Shown piece by piece: positions 1-9,642 of a stretch of 64,000 bases of DNA. Source of the DNA: Methyloglobulus sp. (GTDB lineage Bacteria > Pseudomonadota > Gammaproteobacteria > Methylococcales > Methylomonadaceae); the NCBI GenBank assembly GCA_013141505.1, contig JABFQX010000012.1:36953-100952 (forward strand). The letters are read 5' to 3'. Position 1 is the first letter of the stretch. Each line of letters opens with the position of its first letter. The notes under the pieces are model-generated. The model ran no database searches. It saw nothing but the letters and a program-made list of their open reading frames with translations, and was not told the origin of the DNA. Made by a program: the position numbers and the translations under genes.

Positions 1-10
1 TATCACACCA

Positions 11-1552
11 TCACTCAGAAACATCTATATCAGCAACCTCATCGGATTTTATGGGTTGCTCCAGTATCCGCGATAACCAGACATCTGCGGCTTTTTCGTG
101 CACTTGTAAAATAATATTGGGCATTAATCCACAGACCATAACCAGTAAAGCCGGTACACACAACAGAATAAACTCACGGCGACGCAAATCCAGACACTGC
201 CTGACTGATTGATGAATAACCGCCCCCATGAACGCCTTGCGCGTGTAATCCAGCATGTAAGCCGCACTTAGTACGGCGGCGGCAAGTGCCGCAATACCTA
301 GGCTGGGGTGAGCGCCTAGAGCGCTGATTATCAGCAGTAATTCAGCCGGAAAACCACTGGTGAGCGGCAAACCGATGCTCGCCAGCATAAATATGAAATA
401 GAAACTAGTCAGTTTCGGCATGACTTTAGCCAAACCGCCCAAATGAATAGCTTCGGTACTACCGAGTCGATGTTGAATAAACCCGGCAATTAACATAAGC
501 GAACTGGCAACAAGGGTAAAATTAAATAACTGAAAAAGTGCGCCCTGTATTCCCTGCATATTCAACGAGGCTATGCCAACTACCACCAAGCCGACATGGC
601 TAATGCTGGCATAGGCCAATAATCGGCGCAGATTGGTCTGGTACAGGGCAATTAATGCCCCATAAATGAGGGTAACTGCACCCAGCACACCGAGTATCCA
701 ACTGTACTCGACAGCAGCGGATGGCGCTAACGGCATGGTAAAACGGACAATGCCAAAAGCACCCAATTTTAAGCCGGTCAATAATGCTGAAACCTGCGGC
801 GATCCTTCCATTGTGGCAGTCGGCATCCAGGTATGGAAAGGAATCAATGGGGTTTTGATGCCAAAAGCCAGCAGCAGCAATAAAAACACGGTACTTTGCA
901 AATCGTCCGGTAAAGGTTTATCAAGCAAAACGGGCAAACTGAATACCAACTGCGTTCCGGTAGTATTCGCTTCAGGATCGGTATTAATCGCCAAAATGAC
1001 AATGGCAATCAATAAGGGCACACCGCCAAATAGCATAAACAATGTGTACTTGACCGCCGCTGCACGACGTAATGGCCCCACACCCCACAGCCCGATCAAA
1101 AAGAAAATTGCCGGTAGCGTCAGCTCCCAAAACAAAAAGAACAGCACCATATCCAAAGCCGAAAACACGCCGATCGTAATGCCTTCCAATGCCAATAACA
1201 AGCCGTAATGAAATGGCTCCATGTGCTGTATCGAATTCCATGATGCCAAAATTGCCATCAAGGTCAACAAAGCCGACATGGGTAGGAACAACACCGCAAT
1301 GCCGTCTATTCCCAACAGACACTCAATATTCAGACTGGGTATCCAGCTATATTGCTCGACTAATTGGAACTTCCCGCCGTCCTCTGGATTAAACCAATAC
1401 AGCACCAGCAATGCCCCAAACAATTCGAGTACCGCTGTAAAGGCCGCTATCGTCCTAGCACGAACCTTATTCCCAGAAAAGCCGGTGGCTAACGCCCCCA
1501 GCAAAGGCCATATAATCAGGCAGCTTAGCATTGGAAAATCGGCAGGTATCAC
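11..1552 (-). CDS. NuoM-like proton-translocating antiporter subunit (DabA cluster)
   Basis: Polytopic membrane protein of 513 residues from the Proton_antipo_M family (complex I NuoL/M/N and Mrp antiporters). The charged residues that form the proton path are present: Glu143 in FWELT (TM5), Lys233 in GIKTP (TM7) and Lys262 in GLKLG (TM8). It is the last gene of the DabA cluster inside the window. The start is a GTG that overlaps the TGA of the upstream gene (GTGA), which suggests translational coupling; an ATG seven codons further in (position 1531) is an alternative. No peripheral NADH dehydrogenase genes are visible, so a role as an ion-translocating partner of DabA is likelier than complex I. 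The family is certain, the partner is inferred. Confidence 0.85.
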   Translation of the reverse strand: MIPADFPMLSCLIIWPLLGALATGFSGNKVRARTIAAFTAVLELFGALLVLYWFNPEDGGKFQLVEQYSWIPSLNIECLLGIDGIAVLFLPMSALLTLMAILASWNSIQHMEPFHYGLLLALEGITIGVFSALDMVLFFLFWELTLPAIFFLIGLWGVGPLRRAAAVKYTLFMLFGGVPLLIAIVILAINTDPEANTTGTQLVFSLPVLLDKPLPDDLQSTVFLLLLLAFGIKTPLIPFHTWMPTATMEGSPQVSALLTGLKLGAFGIVRFTMPLAPSAAVEYSWILGVLGAVTLIYGALIALYQTNLRRLLAYASISHVGLVVVGIASLNMQGIQGALFQLFNFTLVASSLMLIAGFIQHRLGSTEAIHLGGLAKVMPKLTSFYFIFMLASIGLPLTSGFPAELLLIISALGAHPSLGIAALAAAVLSAAYMLDYTRKAFMGAVIHQSVRQCLDLRRREFILLCVPALLVMVCGLMPNIILQVHEKAADVWLSRILEQPIKSDEVADIDVSE

Positions 1553-3144
1553 TCTGGCGCACCCTGTTGTTCTGGGGGGTCAAGAGCATCTGGAACCATA
1601 AACTCAGCCGGCGGTTCTACAACATTTTGCTGAGAACTGTGGATAGGGTAATGACCTACCAACTCGATAGCATCCATGTCGATTAAATTGAGTAAGGGCA
1701 AAGAATTCAAGCCGGTACCGATATGCAGGACACAAATCACCAATGCAATCAAACGTTCTTGAAAAACCGTTTTACTATTGCTGGCGTAATTCCTGTGGTG
1801 TCCGGGAGTCGCCAAAAACACTTGCTGAAATCCCCAGAGCAAAAAACCCGCCGCCATAACATGACCGACCAGGATAATCACAGCGACTCCCCATTCATGT
1901 TCTTCAATAACACCTTCAAGCAAAAGGTGTCCTGCGTCAAAACCCAAGGAACCCGGCATAATCATGGTACTCAACGCCGTGATAAGAAACAACAAGGCCA
2001 GCGTGGTGTGGCTATCAAACAGATTGCCAAGGCGGGGAATCATTGCCGTCCCGGTTTGTTCGTGGATCAGGCTGATGCTGAAGAGCATACCGATAGACGC
2101 AAGCCCATACACCAAAGACAGCAATAACGCACCTTCCAGGCCATGCTCATGAAAACTGAATATACCAAAACCCAGCATCCCGGTATGGCTGATAATGGCA
2201 AACGCCAGCAACCGATAAATATTGTTTTGCATCAATGCCATCAATGCACCGTAAAAAATACTGAAGCCACACAACAACAAGACAAATCCCGCCCATTGCT
2301 CGGCCACGCCGGGCACCAGAGGGAAAATAAAACGTATCATGGCGTAAACGCCCAGTTTTAATCCGACGATGAACACAGCCACACTGGCAAGACTGCCCTG
2401 TTCGACCAAAAGCGGTAACCAGCCATGAAAAGGAAACAAGGGCATACGAATCGCAAAACCATAAAACAACAGGATGAAGATTAATGTTTCATCATGCAGA
2501 TAAGCGTTATTGCTTTTCAGCGTCAGCAAATCAAAAGTCAGTTCATGTTCTGAATCAATCAAGCCAAAAGCCAGCAACAAAAACCCAGACAAAGTCAGGA
2601 ACAGGCTGCTGCAAAAAAACTGCAACAACCTCATCATGAGGTGACGTTTTTTTTGATCCAAACCTGATTGCACCGTCAATAACAAAATAGGTACGAGTTC
2701 CAATGCAGTCAGCAACCAGAATTGCAACACATTGAGCGCACTAAAAGCACCGATGAGAATGGTCTCATAACCAAGCACACAAACTATCAAGCGGCTATTT
2801 CCGGCAGATCGAGTTGCAGAAATATAAACAAGGATCAAGAATGCTGCAAAGGTAACCAATGGGATGAACAATATGTTCAAGCCATCAACACCCACGCTGT
2901 AACTTACCCCCAACCCACTGAACTGTTCTGCGAACTGAATTCCGGTCTTGGCGGTATCAAATGCCACAATCAAATACAGTCCCAGCAAAACCTCCAACAA
3001 GGTTGCAACATAAGCAATACGTACCATAAAGATTGGCGAACGCGATGCTAAGCCAGCGATCATGGCAAATAAGGGAGTTAGCGTAAGTAGGCTTAACAAA
3101 GGAAAACCAACCGATTCAAACCAAAATATAACGGGCGTAATCAT
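1549..3144 (-). CDS. Divergent NuoM/NuoN-like antiporter subunit with Arg at the TM7 lysine site
   Basis: Membrane protein of 531 residues in the same antiporter superfamily as its neighbours but more diverged. The TM5 glutamate (about residue 149, in TALELVP) and the TM8 lysine (about 263, in VGLKLG) are kept. The usual TM7 lysine is an arginine (about 233, in GFAIRMPLFPFHGW). An ATG at 3144 was chosen over an in-frame TTG at 3159: the ATG lies 4 nt after the stop of the upstream gene, whereas the TTG would overlap it. The stop overlaps the GTG of the next gene. Probably a membrane subunit of the same complex as DabA; whether the Arg variant still translocates ions is unknown. Confidence 0.8.
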   Translation of the reverse strand: MITPVIFWFESVGFPLLSLLTLTPLFAMIAGLASRSPIFMVRIAYVATLLEVLLGLYLIVAFDTAKTGIQFAEQFSGLGVSYSVGVDGLNILFIPLVTFAAFLILVYISATRSAGNSRLIVCVLGYETILIGAFSALNVLQFWLLTALELVPILLLTVQSGLDQKKRHLMMRLLQFFCSSLFLTLSGFLLLAFGLIDSEHELTFDLLTLKSNNAYLHDETLIFILLFYGFAIRMPLFPFHGWLPLLVEQGSLASVAVFIVGLKLGVYAMIRFIFPLVPGVAEQWAGFVLLLCGFSIFYGALMALMQNNIYRLLAFAIISHTGMLGFGIFSFHEHGLEGALLLSLVYGLASIGMLFSISLIHEQTGTAMIPRLGNLFDSHTTLALLFLITALSTMIMPGSLGFDAGHLLLEGVIEEHEWGVAVIILVGHVMAAGFLLWGFQQVFLATPGHHRNYASNSKTVFQERLIALVICVLHIGTGLNSLPLLNLIDMDAIELVGHYPIHSSQQNVVEPPAEFMVPDALDPPEQQGAPE

Positions 3145-3148
3145 AGGT

Positions 3149-4708
3149 TTAAAAGGCAACTAACAATGTGATAAAAACCATCAACACCAAGTAACGTGGC
3201 CTAAATACCAATGTCTCAAGTTTATTTGCCAAATGCCCTGCCTCCCGTCCGAAATGGATGACATCTTTACTGATACCTTGCAACACCAAACGGTCTTCAA
3301 ACCAATGTACCATACCGCCTAGCCAAGCCGCCGCAACACTCACCAAACCTGTGCCACTGCTGAAAATATCGCCGTTTTCCAACCTGGCTCCCACCGCCCG
3401 TTCTTCCAGTTGCGCCAGCGTCGATACCGCACTGATAGCGGGTGCAGGAACGCCCATAATGCGGTCGATAATATTATCGTCAAAATAGCTAAGGTCGCGC
3501 GCCAGTTGCCGAACAGGCTTAACGAGCACCCAATCGGCGACCTGCTCCATCCAAAACCGCTGCAAGGACGCAGTAAACAGCCAGCAATTATTCGCCAAGA
3601 ATGGCGCAATCGGCTTTACCGGGGTTTCCCTGACGTTGTACATAAGCGAAGGTGCGGTCAAAACCATATAACACCGGACGATAGCATGGGCGCAAAGATG
3701 CCAAGCTGCGACTCGCCAAAAACCCAAACCACACTCAAGGAACATCAAACTCAACTGCCCGGTCGTTGCAAAAGCCAGGGAACTTTTTACATCGGTCTGA
3801 GTTAAGCCGATAAAATAACTGTACAGGGCCGTGGTTATACCGGCAAATATAAGCAAACCCATCACCAATGGCGTTTGACTGATCAACGGTTCTAGCAGGA
3901 TTAGCAAATACACTCCGGCATGGATCATTACCGCACCATAAAAGGCAGCACTGGATGGGGTCGGCCCTTCCATTGCCCGCGCCAACCAAGGCGAAAAGGG
4001 TAATTGTGCCGATTTTGCCAAGGCCGCAATCGCAAAACAAAGTGCAATTGCTGTGGCTTCGCCCTTGCCTAAGTCAGCCGATGCGGCATTTAAATCGGCC
4101 CAGTTTATGGTTTCAGCCCAGATATAACTTAAGCCTATGCCCAACATAAAAGCCGCATCACCAACCTTATTGGTGACAAACACACGGGTCGCATTGACGA
4201 CCGCTACCGGACGCTCGTAGGCGTAAGCTATCAACAAGTAAGAACACAATCCCGCCAGTTCCCAACCGACAAATGTAAGCAGCGCATTGCCCGATAACAC
4301 CAGCAACAACATTGCCGAAGCAAACAGGCTGAGGATAAAAAAGAACCGATGGAAACCCGCCTCCCGATGCATGTAATTGATGGAGAAACGGGTGATTATC
4401 ATCAATAAAACAGCAAATAATGCCGCCAACTTAACATTAAATCCTGTGGTAATGAAACTGGGCGAAATTGCCAAACCGTCGCTGCTCAACCATAAGCCAA
4501 GCGAAAACATACCATTATTTTTACCCAAAATATCGGTAGCCAGTAAGGCCAACGCCAACAGGCATGACATGGTAATCAACCAACTTGCAATTAATGCCGT
4601 AAAGCCTTCGCTGGCTTCACCTTTAATAAGGCCAAAAAACTGTCCTGTACCGATAATAACAGCGGCAAGGAGCGGCATGAGTGGAATTAAAACAACCAAA
4701 GCATCCAT
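3149..4708 (-). CDS. NuoL/DabB-like antiporter subunit, short form
   Basis: Membrane protein of 519 residues resembling the N-terminal two thirds of NuoL, the DabB type that partners DabA. Visible family residues are Glu150 in FVGWELAG (TM5), Lys232 in LAKSAQLPFSPW (TM7) and His263 in MIHAGVYLL (TM8, typical of NuoL). NuoL is usually about 610 residues. Here the helices after about residue 360 are replaced by a more polar stretch and one final hydrophobic helix. The ATG directly abuts the stop of dabA, so the pair is almost surely co-translated. In characterised DAB pumps, DabB passes cations through the membrane and so drives one-way CO2 hydration by DabA; the same role is inferred here. Confidence 0.85.
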   Translation of the reverse strand: MDALVVLIPLMPLLAAVIIGTGQFFGLIKGEASEGFTALIASWLITMSCLLALALLATDILGKNNGMFSLGLWLSSDGLAISPSFITTGFNVKLAALFAVLLMIITRFSINYMHREAGFHRFFFILSLFASAMLLLVLSGNALLTFVGWELAGLCSYLLIAYAYERPVAVVNATRVFVTNKVGDAAFMLGIGLSYIWAETINWADLNAASADLGKGEATAIALCFAIAALAKSAQLPFSPWLARAMEGPTPSSAAFYGAVMIHAGVYLLILLEPLISQTPLVMGLLIFAGITTALYSYFIGLTQTDVKSSLAFATTGQLSLMFLECGLGFWRVAAWHLCAHAIVRCYMVLTAPSLMYNVRETPVKPIAPFLANNCWLFTASLQRFWMEQVADWVLVKPVRQLARDLSYFDDNIIDRIMGVPAPAISAVSTLAQLEERAVGARLENGDIFSSGTGLVSVAAAWLGGMVHWFEDRLVLQGISKDVIHFGREAGHLANKLETLVFRPRYLVLMVFITLLVAF

Positions 4709-7700
4709 TTAAGCGCCGATCCTTTCTGGTTGTTTGATTAATGCTGGTGGAACTGGCAATATTTGATTGTGGTAGCAATCCGGTGAATTGGCAAATTCGG
4801 GAATATCCTTACCCTCCCCTTGCCAAGGTACAAAGCCCACACCGCGTTCGAATACACAGATTTTACCGCTCTCAGGGTCTAAAGCACTCAAATGTAACCA
4901 GCCACCGGCGATCAACTCACGCAGGCTGGGTTGTCGGGCATAGATTTGTTCCAGTACGGATGTTTTGGCTTCTACCAAAAGCTGCAAGCGCATAGCTTCA
5001 TGGATTTCAATCATTTGGCTGGGCAGGCCCGTCCGTAAATCACTGCTCGTGCCTTCCATAACCGCAAAAAGCCCGACGATGTTATGGGGCACTTTAGTGC
5101 CGCAACCTAAACGATCATTGTTGACTGTAGAAAAATAATATTCGAGGTTAATGCCCGCGCCGACAGGGCCTACATTAAGTAAGATACCCTCGACTATCTT
5201 ACCGTCCGGGTCTTGGGTCGGATCATAGGAAATCAAAAATACCCGACGGTCAAAGAACGCACCTTGGGTCACGGAACGCCTACCAACAACTGCGGAGGCA
5301 TTGGTGGCATGACCGAGTTCTGGGCGGGCTTGGGAAAAATCAGCCCCGCGTTCCACGATATGTGACAGCGCTTCATTGAGTTTCGGATTGCGCGGGGCAG
5401 AAGCCAACCGCCGACAACGTTCATGAGCTGATAAATGCTGTGCGCGTTTGAGTTGTTGCTCAAGTTTGGTCAAACCAACTAGCCGTTCTTTTGGAATTGC
5501 ATCGTTGTCATACCAAGTGATGTCTTCATTGCAGGTATTATGTTCAGCACCGATAAACCAAGTGTCCTCAGGTATGAAGATATTGCGTTCAGCCAGCCGT
5601 TGGCGAATTTCAGGGCGGTTAGCCATCGCCGCAAATACCCGCGCATTTGGGCCACCATGGCGACCACTGCAAGCCCCGCAATCGTAAGCCGCCAAGTGGG
5701 GATTGTTCTGGCTCATTGAACCATGCCCCATCAAAACGACTAATGGCGCAAAGCCCTGTGTCAGACCCATATTACGAAGTAAACCAGCTACCCGATCAAC
5801 TTGCTCATCCTCGGTTAAGCCCAGCTTAGGATGTTCTGGGGTAGCCGTGGTTTGATCGTCCGTTGACGTAAACATGAGCCGGGTTTTGACACGGGTCGAT
5901 AAGCTTCTTGAAATAATCGCAACCAAGCCTTGTTGGCTTTTTGGCAACAAGGATTTCGCCAACAGGCCAAGCAACGTAATCGATGCCGTGACATTGATGA
6001 TAAGTTGCGACACCAGCAGGTTATGGCGCAAATTATGAAATAGCATATAAGAAATTGAATGCTGCACTTTTCGGCCTTGCTTATGCCGTTGAAATGACCT
6101 GTCACTGCCAACTTGCGGCTGCTCCTGCACCTCATGTGCTGGTGCGACCACAACCGGGCATAAAGGCGTCACTTTACTATCATCTAAACCCTTATAATTC
6201 ATGGCAACGCCAAAAAATCCAGCCGCGCCCAGGGTTTCTATAACCGGATTGAGCTCTTCAAGATGGCGACGGAAACTTTCCTCGCGGTCATCCATGCAGA
6301 ATACGATTTGCGCTACGGGACGGCTTTCACGTTCAGCCCAACGACCACGCTTGTGATTGGCTATTAAGGCATGGAAGAGATCTTCCCGATAATGCCTTTC
6401 GTAGGCGTACAACCATACTTTACTGCGTTCTGTGCCATTAAACTCATCCAGTATTTTCAACATAGCAAGCAAGTTTGTCTGGCTGAGTTGCTCAACATGC
6501 TCAGCGTTCAAGCCCAAGTGCTGACACAGACGAAACAACCGCCAGCCAGTATTGTTTACAGTATTTTCGGCGACAGGACTTAATTTCCAGGTATAGATCA
6601 AATCAGCCAGATGCTGCCAATTGGCGCGGCATTCCCGTTCCGAACCTGCACGAATAACCAGGCTCTCGGCTTGATGCGTGAGATATTCCGGCAATATGCC
6701 TTGATATAAATGCTGCCGCACCACAAATTCCGACAAGTTCCTGCCAAAATAACTTTGTAAGCTACTGTGCTTGCATTCTATTTTCCAAAGCTCCCTACAC
6801 GCTTGGTTTAGCCACAGCCGATCGAGCGTCAACCGTATCGCCAGATAATCAGCCAAACTGGGGGCGGCATTATTGCTGGCCTGATAATTAGGATGCTGTT
6901 GCCGCCAATTAATCATGCCTGACCAGCCCGGCAATTCCAGGGCAAGACGGCGTAAATAACCTTCCCATTGCGCTTTTGGCAGGTCGAAATACGTCAATTG
7001 CTTGGCGATGTTTTCTATCGCGTCGTCAGGTAATTCTGACATGATCAACTGCCAATCCGGCAACTCATGCAAAAACGGATACGCATCATACTGCGCCATC
7101 GTTCGCCAAGCACCGTATAGTCCTAAGCTGCTGCGTTCGGGTAACTGCCAAGCCGCAACTCCTTCATCCAATGCCGATGCACAGATCTTGATCAACTGCG
7201 GACGAATACTATCAAGCACATCAATTCCGCTCAATGCATAAACGAAACCACGAAGGCTCAGACTCTGACCAAGCTCAGCGAGCAAATACTGTAAATCGGT
7301 CTCGGCAAGGCTTCGTGTGTGTTGATGAATTGAAGCCGTATTGCCGGTTTTGTCGAGCCATAACTCGGTTTGCTCCAGCGACAAATCCAGCAATTGCTCA
7401 GGATGCAGTGCCGCCATTTCCAGGCCCAATTGATGACACAAACTGTCCCAAAGCTGCCTGACCGGTTTGTCTGTCGACTTGCCACTGCTGGATGCTGAAG
7501 CAAGCAATTGCTTACGGACAGTATCGGGCACATCGGCTTGCAGAGTGTTAAGCGCATCCAGCTCTTCAATCTGCCAATTGAGTTGGCTTATGCTGATACC
7601 CTGCATATCATGCAATAGGGCAACCTTATAAATATCTTTACGCTTAACCTCAAAGTCAACAAGTGTAGTAATTACCTCCTCGGCCTGTAACGTAGGATTA

Positions 7701-7984
7701 TGCGCTAATGCCGCATTTAAATCGCAATCGTCAATCCTGCCCTGCCTATAAAAAACCCGATTCTGATCTTCCGGCAAATACGCGGAAATACCAGTCATGG
7801 CTTCTGCTGCCGCCAGTGCTTCTTCAAAAGGCAGGTGCTGATAACCATGCAAGGTATTGTGATGGACGAAATCCTGAATCGGTGCCTGCGCGGGTAGGAC
7901 ATGATCCAAATGTGCCAACGCACTGATTATGAGCTGACGACTCTCTACATCAACGCTATTTGATTCATGTAGAGATGATGCCAT
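4709..7984 (-). CDS. dabA: DabA-type (DUF2309/UPF0753) inorganic carbon uptake protein
   Basis: Large protein of about 1091 residues of the DUF2309 family. In the characterised DAB complex, DabA is a beta-carbonic-anhydrase-like zinc protein that hydrates CO2 to bicarbonate on the cytoplasmic side when coupled to DabB. The expected zinc-site residues are present: Cys563-x-Asp565-x-Arg567 in FCMDDRE, His754 in MGHGSMS and Cys769 in DCGACSG. The frame is open further upstream to a TTG at 8053 that would overlap the previous gene by 59 bp. The ATG at 7984, 10 nt after the previous stop, is preferred; ATG 8008 is possible. It sits between NuoM-like and NuoL-like genes on one strand. Confidence 0.9.
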   Translation of the reverse strand: MASSLHESNSVDVESRQLIISALAHLDHVLPAQAPIQDFVHHNTLHGYQHLPFEEALAAAEAMTGISAYLPEDQNRVFYRQGRIDDCDLNAALAHNPTLQAEEVITTLVDFEVKRKDIYKVALLHDMQGISISQLNWQIEELDALNTLQADVPDTVRKQLLASASSSGKSTDKPVRQLWDSLCHQLGLEMAALHPEQLLDLSLEQTELWLDKTGNTASIHQHTRSLAETDLQYLLAELGQSLSLRGFVYALSGIDVLDSIRPQLIKICASALDEGVAAWQLPERSSLGLYGAWRTMAQYDAYPFLHELPDWQLIMSELPDDAIENIAKQLTYFDLPKAQWEGYLRRLALELPGWSGMINWRQQHPNYQASNNAAPSLADYLAIRLTLDRLWLNQACRELWKIECKHSSLQSYFGRNLSEFVVRQHLYQGILPEYLTHQAESLVIRAGSERECRANWQHLADLIYTWKLSPVAENTVNNTGWRLFRLCQHLGLNAEHVEQLSQTNLLAMLKILDEFNGTERSKVWLYAYERHYREDLFHALIANHKRGRWAERESRPVAQIVFCMDDREESFRRHLEELNPVIETLGAAGFFGVAMNYKGLDDSKVTPLCPVVVAPAHEVQEQPQVGSDRSFQRHKQGRKVQHSISYMLFHNLRHNLLVSQLIINVTASITLLGLLAKSLLPKSQQGLVAIISRSLSTRVKTRLMFTSTDDQTTATPEHPKLGLTEDEQVDRVAGLLRNMGLTQGFAPLVVLMGHGSMSQNNPHLAAYDCGACSGRHGGPNARVFAAMANRPEIRQRLAERNIFIPEDTWFIGAEHNTCNEDITWYDNDAIPKERLVGLTKLEQQLKRAQHLSAHERCRRLASAPRNPKLNEALSHIVERGADFSQARPELGHATNASAVVGRRSVTQGAFFDRRVFLISYDPTQDPDGKIVEGILLNVGPVGAGINLEYYFSTVNNDRLGCGTKVPHNIVGLFAVMEGTSSDLRTGLPSQMIEIHEAMRLQLLVEAKTSVLEQIYARQPSLRELIAGGWLHLSALDPESGKICVFERGVGFVPWQGEGKDIPEFANSPDCYHNQILPVPPALIKQPERIGA

Positions 7985-7994
7985 AACCTTGCCG

Positions 7995-9461
7995 TTAGTT
8001 TCGTGCATTGACCAAATCATACAATTGGCTGACGGTTGCTGCTGACAGTTCAATCAGGGGCGTTGGCATTAGCCCGAACCACACAATGCCGGAAACCAGT
8101 ATTCCGGCAGCCAGTAACTCGTAGGAATGTAAATCTTCGATATGTTGCAATTTCGGTCTGACCGTCCCCGTGAATAATAAAGTAATTGTGCGTATCGCAT
8201 AAGCGGCGCTTATTAGGATACTTAAACTGAATAACACCATTAAGCCTTGCCATTGCTGAAAGCCGCCAATCATGGTGTGGAGTTCCGCTATAAAACCGAC
8301 CGAACCCGGCAAACCCATCGCTGCAAACAAAGTCAGCGTCATCAACAGGGCAAAACGCGGCATCACCTGGACCAGGGAACTGTAGTCGAGGATATTGCGG
8401 GTGTGGGTGCGCTCATACAACAAACCTACCAGCAGGAACATTGCGCCCGCAATTAAGCCATGCGCGACCATTTGCAAAATAGCCCCAGTGAAACCAATTT
8501 CATTGAGCGTGGCAATGCCCAGTAAAACGATGCCCATGTGACTGACCGATGAATACGCCACCATTGCCTTAAGATCGGTTTGCCGCCACGCCAGTAAGCC
8601 GCCGTAGATCATTCCAAATAGTGCCAAAAACACCAGCAATGGCTGCAACATGTGTGCCGCTTCAGGTAACATTGTTACCGTCCGCATTAAGCCGTAAGCA
8701 CCCATTTTCAGCAGGATACCCGATAAGAGGATACTGACTGGACTAGGCGCTTCAACATGGGCAAGTGGTAACCAACCATGAAGTGGGAAAATCGGTAACT
8801 TCACCCCAAATCCGATTAAAAACCCCAACAACGCAAGCACTTGTTGGTGCTTGGGCATGTGCTGGGCAGCCTGTCCCATATCTTTCATTAGGGTGTCATG
8901 CCCCGGCACATACTGGTAAACCGCAAGCACGCTCAGCAACATAAATACCGAACCGCCCATGGTGTACAAGACGAAGTTCAAACTTGCCGCATGTCGGTGC
9001 TTGCCGCCCCAACGGTCAATCAGGAAAAACAATGGGGTTAAGGTCAACTCCCAAAAAATATAAAAAATCGACCAATCTTGGGATAAAAACACGCCCAACA
9101 TGCCAAACTCAAGCATGAGGATACAGATATGATAACCCTTGATTCGGCCTTGCAAGTTAAATGAGGCCAATAAGGCAATAGAAGTCAACAAAGTTGACAG
9201 CACTAGCAGCGGCATGGATATGCCATCCACACCTAAGGCATAGGAACTGCCTAATTTGGGGTTAAGCGGTAAAAGCTCATTGAATTGCAAATCCGCATCG
9301 TGCTGATCATAAACGCCAATCAGATAGCAACTGAGCAAAAAAGCGGCCGCGCTAAAAAAATTTGCCACCCAGCGGATGGCCAAGGTATTTTGGCCTGGAA
9401 TGAATATGAGTGCCAACGCTCCAATGGCCGGTGTCCAAAGCAGCGTGCTGAGTATTCCCAT
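7995..9461 (-). CDS. NuoM-like proton-translocating antiporter subunit, first gene of the DabA cluster
   Basis: Polytopic 488-residue protein with the most canonical NuoM/MrpD pattern of the four. It has Glu138 in FWELTLTP (TM5), Lys221 in GFGVKLPIFPLHGWLP (TM7) and Lys252 in LLKMGAYGL (TM8). It begins at an ATG after a 181-bp intergenic region and is followed 10 nt later by dabA, so it heads a five-gene transcript. Family assignment is firm. Function as part of a cation-driven inorganic-carbon pump is inferred from context; an Mrp-like antiporter role is the alternative. Confidence 0.87.
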   Translation of the reverse strand: MGILSTLLWTPAIGALALIFIPGQNTLAIRWVANFFSAAAFLLSCYLIGVYDQHDADLQFNELLPLNPKLGSSYALGVDGISMPLLVLSTLLTSIALLASFNLQGRIKGYHICILMLEFGMLGVFLSQDWSIFYIFWELTLTPLFFLIDRWGGKHRHAASLNFVLYTMGGSVFMLLSVLAVYQYVPGHDTLMKDMGQAAQHMPKHQQVLALLGFLIGFGVKLPIFPLHGWLPLAHVEAPSPVSILLSGILLKMGAYGLMRTVTMLPEAAHMLQPLLVFLALFGMIYGGLLAWRQTDLKAMVAYSSVSHMGIVLLGIATLNEIGFTGAILQMVAHGLIAGAMFLLVGLLYERTHTRNILDYSSLVQVMPRFALLMTLTLFAAMGLPGSVGFIAELHTMIGGFQQWQGLMVLFSLSILISAAYAIRTITLLFTGTVRPKLQHIEDLHSYELLAAGILVSGIVWFGLMPTPLIELSAATVSQLYDLVNARN

Positions 9462-9539
9462 AACTTATAGTTTATTGCCTTAATTCAAGCTATATCTTTG
9501 AATGCAATGGCATTGTAGATGATTGTGGTGTGATGTTCC

Positions 9540-9560
9540 AGTTTAAAGAGCGTTTAAACT
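9540..9560. promoter_or_regulatory. Perfect 8-bp inverted repeat upstream of the DabA cluster
   Basis: The sequence reads AGTTTAAA, five bases, TTTAAACT: a perfect inverted repeat with a 5-nt spacer, about 80 bp before the first gene of the cluster. On the minus strand it is followed at once by TGGAAC, 17 nt and TACAAT, a weak sigma70-like candidate promoter. The position suits a dimeric regulator binding at or just upstream of -35. No regulator gene is adjacent, so the identity of the regulator is unknown. Confidence 0.4.
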
Positions 9561-9642
9561 TCAGCATTGAGAATACCATGATGGCTACAATCGCATACTA
9601 AAATAGCGTAATCCATAAAGCTTAAAAGATGCGGCTGTCCTT

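Noticed and set aside
666..1208. Plus-strand open frame of 180 codons opposite the first antiporter gene
   Set aside because: It is the reverse reading of a well-supported membrane protein gene, has no domain and no SD, and has low-complexity Asn/Lys/Pro composition.
8050..8253. Minus-strand 67-codon frame inside the NuoM-like gene
   Set aside because: Out of frame with the clearly conserved antiporter coding sequence; no independent support.
11..9461. Canonical respiratory complex I operon
   Set aside because: Only antiporter-type membrane subunits are present, with DabA among them; there are no NuoB/C/D/E/F/G/H/I-type genes in view.
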